This document shows positions 61,633 to 64,000 of a DNA stretch of 64,000 nt, one piece after another. The translations under genes were made by a program, and so were the position numbers. The notes beneath the pieces are model-generated. The model did not search any database, was not told the origin of the DNA, and worked only from the letters and a program-made list of their open reading frames with translations. Position 1 is the stretch's first letter. Each line of letters opens with the position of its first letter. The stretch is taken from assembly GCF_014653945.1 (NCBI RefSeq), contig NZ_BNAU01000007.1, forward strand, positions 1 to 64,000. Reading direction: 5' to 3'. Source of the stretch: Amycolatopsis deserti. Its GTDB lineage: Bacteria; Actinomycetota; Actinomycetes; Mycobacteriales; Pseudonocardiaceae.

Positions 61633-64000
61633 CTACGCCTCCTGGCGCAGGCGCTGGCTGATCACCTTCGTGATGCCGTCGCCCTGCATGCTGACTCCGT
61701 AGAGCGCGTCGGCGATCTCCATGGTCGGCTTCTGGTGCGTGATGATGATCAGCTGGCTGGACTCGCGCAGCTGCTCCAGCAGGCCGATCAGCCTCCGCAT
61801 GTTGGTGTCATCGAGCGCCGCCTCGACCTCGTCCATCACGTAGAACGGCGACGGGCGCGCGCGGAAGATCGCCACCAGCATCGCCACCGCGACCAGCGAC
61901 TTCTCCCCACCGGACAGCAGCGACAGGCGCTTCACCTTCTTGCCCGGCGGGCGCGCCTCGACGTCCACACCGGTCGCGAGCATGTCGTCCGGCTCGGTCA
62001 GCACCATCCGGCCCTCGCCGCCGGGGAAGAGCACCGAGAACACCGTCTCGAACTCACGGGCGACATCGTAGTACGCCGAGGTGAAGACCTCGAGGATCTT
62101 GTCGTCCACTTCCTTGATGACCGTCAGCAGATCCTTGCGCGTCGCCTTCAGGTCTTCCAGCTGGGTGGACAGGAACTTGTACCGTTCCTCCAGCGCGGCG
62201 AACTCCTCCAGCGCCAGCGGGTTGACTTTGCCCAGCGTCGCGAGGTCGCGCTCGGCCCGCTTGGCCCGCCGCTCCTGGGTGCTCCGGTCGTACGGGATGG
62301 CCGGCGGGGCGCTGACCTGCTCGCCGTTCGCCTTGGCCTCCTCGTACTCGGCCATCTCCTGCGCGCTCGGCGGCACCGGCACGTCCGGCCCGTACTCGGC
62401 GACCAGGTCCTCCAGGCCGATGCCGAAGTCCTCGGCGATCTTCGTCTCCAGCTGCTCCAGCCGCAGCCGCTGTTCGGCGCGCAACACCTCGTCCCGGTGC
62501 ACCGCGTCGGTCAGCTTCTCCAGCTCGTGGGTCAGCTCGCGGACCCGGTTGCGCACCTGGGCCAGCGCCGCCTCGCGCTGCTGTCGCACCGCCTGCGCCT
62601 CGTCGCGCTCGGCGGCCGCCCGCTGCACCGACAGCTCGATCCGCTCCAGTGCCAGCTCACCGGCGTCGACCACGGCAGCCGCGATCGCCGCGCCACGAGC
62701 CCGCGCCGCCCGCGCCTTCTCAGCCCGCTCCCGCGCCGCGCGCTCCGCGTGCGCGGCCCGGCGCAGCGAATCGGCGCGGCCGGCGATGCTGCGGGCCCGC
62801 TCCTCGGAGGTGCGCAGCGCCAGCCGCGACTCGACCTCCTCCTGGCGCACCGCCGCCAGCCGTTCCGCGGCCTCGTCGCGGGCGCTGGTGTCCGGGTCCT
62901 CGTCCACCGGCTGCTCGGCGACCGCCGCCAGCCGCTCCTCCAGCTCCGCCAGGCTGGCCAGCGCCTGCTCGCGGCTGGCCTCGACCTTCGCGCGCTGGTC
63001 CCGCAGCCGCGTCACCTCGGCCTCGGCCGACCGCGCGGCCTGCTGCAGCCGGTTCAGCCGCTCCGACGACCGGGCCTTGCGGACCTTCGCCTCGGAAAGC
63101 GCTTCCTTCGCCTGGGCCACCTCGTCGCGCCGGGCCTGCTGCTCCGCGCGGGCGCCCTCCAGCTCAGCGGCCGTCTGCTCCAGGCGACGCTCCGCCGCCA
63201 TCAGCCGGTCCCGCGCCTCGTCGACCGCGGCCTGCACCTCGATGACGCTTTCGCTGCGACCCGAGCCACCGACCGCCCAGTGCGAGCCGAAGACGTCGCC
63301 CTCGGCCGTCACCGCGCTGACCTCTGGGTGCGCCGCGACCAGCTGCCGCGCCGCCTCCAGGGTGTCCACCACCGCGATCCGGTCCAGCGCGCGCTCCACC
63401 GCGGGCCGCAGCGGCTCCGGCGCGGTGACCACGTCCCGGGCCCAGCGCGCGCCGTCCGGCAGCGACGGCCAGCCCGAGGTGTCCACTGTGTACGGAGCGC
63501 CGCCGAGCAGCACCCCGGCTCGGCCGGAGTCGTTGTCCTTCAGGAACTTCAGCGCGGCGATCGCCTCGTCGCCGCCCTGCACCGCCACCGCGTCGGCGAC
63601 CGGGCCAAGCGCCGCGGCGAGCGCGACCTCGTAGCCGGTCTCCACCGACAGCAACGCGGCGACCGATCCGAGCAGCCCGGGCAGCCGGTCGCCCGCGCCG
63701 AGCAGCTCGCCGGCGCCGTCCTTGCGCCGCAGGCCCATCGACAGCGCGTCCACCCGCGCCTTCTCCGACGCGATCTCGCGCTCGGCCTGCCGCTCGGCCT
63801 TGACCAGCTCCTCGACGCGCGCCTTCGCGGCCTGGTTGGCCTGGACCGCGCGGTCGTGCCGGTCCTGCAGGTCGGCGTCGTCGGACTCCTCGACGCCGCC
63901 CTCGGCCCGCGCCTCCTCCAGCTCCTCCACGGCCAGCTCGGCCCGCGCGGCGGACTCGTCGATGGCCGCGGTGAGGCGGTCGATCTCGTCGGAGGTCGCG
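61633..64000 (-). CDS. smc: Chromosome segregation protein SMC, C-terminal part (partial)
   Basis: The ATPase core of condensin, truncated at the right edge (789 complete codons seen). It contains the tail of the first coiled coil, the hinge (GDRLPGLLGSVAALLSVETG, ALKFLKDNDSGRAGVLLGG), a long second coiled coil rich in Ala/Arg/Glu, and the C-terminal ATPase lobe with signature LSLLSGGEKSLVAVAMLVAI, Walker B PFYVMDEVEAALDDTN and D-loop, plus IIITHQKPTMEIADALYGVS. The N-terminal Walker A is off the window. The structured spacer follows its stop. Confidence 0.96.
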   Translation of the reverse strand, partial: ATSDEIDRLTAAIDESAARAELAVEELEEARAEGGVEESDDADLQDRHDRAVQANQAAKARVEELVKAERQAEREIASEKARVDALSMGLRRKDGAGELLGAGDRLPGLLGSVAALLSVETGYEVALAAALGPVADAVAVQGGDEAIAALKFLKDNDSGRAGVLLGGAPYTVDTSGWPSLPDGARWARDVVTAPEPLRPAVERALDRIAVVDTLEAARQLVAAHPEVSAVTAEGDVFGSHWAVGGSGRSESVIEVQAAVDEARDRLMAAERRLEQTAAELEGARAEQQARRDEVAQAKEALSEAKVRKARSSERLNRLQQAARSAEAEVTRLRDQRAKVEASREQALASLAELEERLAAVAEQPVDEDPDTSARDEAAERLAAVRQEEVESRLALRTSEERARSIAGRADSLRRAAHAERAARERAEKARAARARGAAIAAAVVDAGELALERIELSVQRAAAERDEAQAVRQQREAALAQVRNRVRELTHELEKLTDAVHRDEVLRAEQRLRLEQLETKIAEDFGIGLEDLVAEYGPDVPVPPSAQEMAEYEEAKANGEQVSAPPAIPYDRSTQERRAKRAERDLATLGKVNPLALEEFAALEERYKFLSTQLEDLKATRKDLLTVIKEVDDKILEVFTSAYYDVAREFETVFSVLFPGGEGRMVLTEPDDMLATGVDVEARPPGKKVKRLSLLSGGEKSLVAVAMLVAIFRARPSPFYVMDEVEAALDDTNMRRLIGLLEQLRESSQLIIITHQKPTMEIADALYGVSMQGDGITKVISQRLRQEA

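Overview
The window is very GC-rich DNA, with strong G/C preference at third codon positions and many GTG/TTG starts. Gene content points to a high-GC actinomycete, most likely Pseudonocardiaceae (Amycolatopsis-like). The backbone order is the actinobacterial block xerC-dprA-comM-yraN-DUF2469-rnhB-lepB-rplS-trmD-rimM-khpA-rpsP-ffh-ku-glnD-glnK-amtB, with ftsY and smc further right. No tRNA, rRNA, CRISPR array or insertion sequence was found.

Layout. (1) 1-23,034, all minus strand: housekeeping genes for DNA uptake and recombination (xerC, dprA, comM), RNA and protein maturation (rnhB, lepB, trmD, rimM), ribosomal proteins, two CPBP-family membrane proteases, SRP (ffh), Ku, and the nitrogen-sensing operon amtB-glnK-glnD, which has a GlnR-like half-site upstream. 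(2) 23,255-29,579: an rRNA methyltransferase with a FhuF-like Fe-S protein, a TetR/MFS pair around a 22-bp palindrome, a metY-like gene with a CoA-binding protein, and an MBL-fold hydrolase. (3) 30,217-48,895: a nearly complete purine-to-glyoxylate pathway. It has guanine/8-oxoguanine deaminase and three-subunit xanthine dehydrogenase, xanthine/urate permease, uricase, HIU hydrolase, OHCU decarboxylase, allantoinase, allantoicase, then malate synthase for the glyoxylate. Three kinds of pathway regulator sit inside it: PucR, IclR/AllR-like, and an unusual thiamine-binding-domain/HTH fusion. (4) 49,332-53,055: a five-gene type VII secretion-associated operon bracketed by two copies of an 84-bp hairpin element. 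(5) 53,174-64,000: ftsY, anmK with a sodium/solute symporter behind a DasR-like operator, a secreted GH172 (DUF2961) glycosidase, and the C-terminal part of smc.

The most unusual content is between genes. The comM-dprA junction has been tandemly duplicated in 148-bp steps. Each unit carries copies of the end of comM and the start of dprA, giving an unbroken chain of five micro-ORFs, each with a perfect GGAGG ribosome site and a 4-nt ATGA overlap, linking comM translation to dprA. A second array (about 13,394-13,808) repeats the last codons of an amidohydrolase gene. Two more arrays (about 5,215-5,640 and 29,815-30,145) fill other gaps. A 128-nt, perfectly symmetric nested dyad lies just downstream of smc. 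Several small genes are decayed: a frameshifted membrane protein next to its paralogue, a frameshifted DUF4333 lipoprotein, and an alpha/beta-hydrolase reduced to about 56 codons.

All calls come from reading the sequence and recalling protein families; no database search was run.
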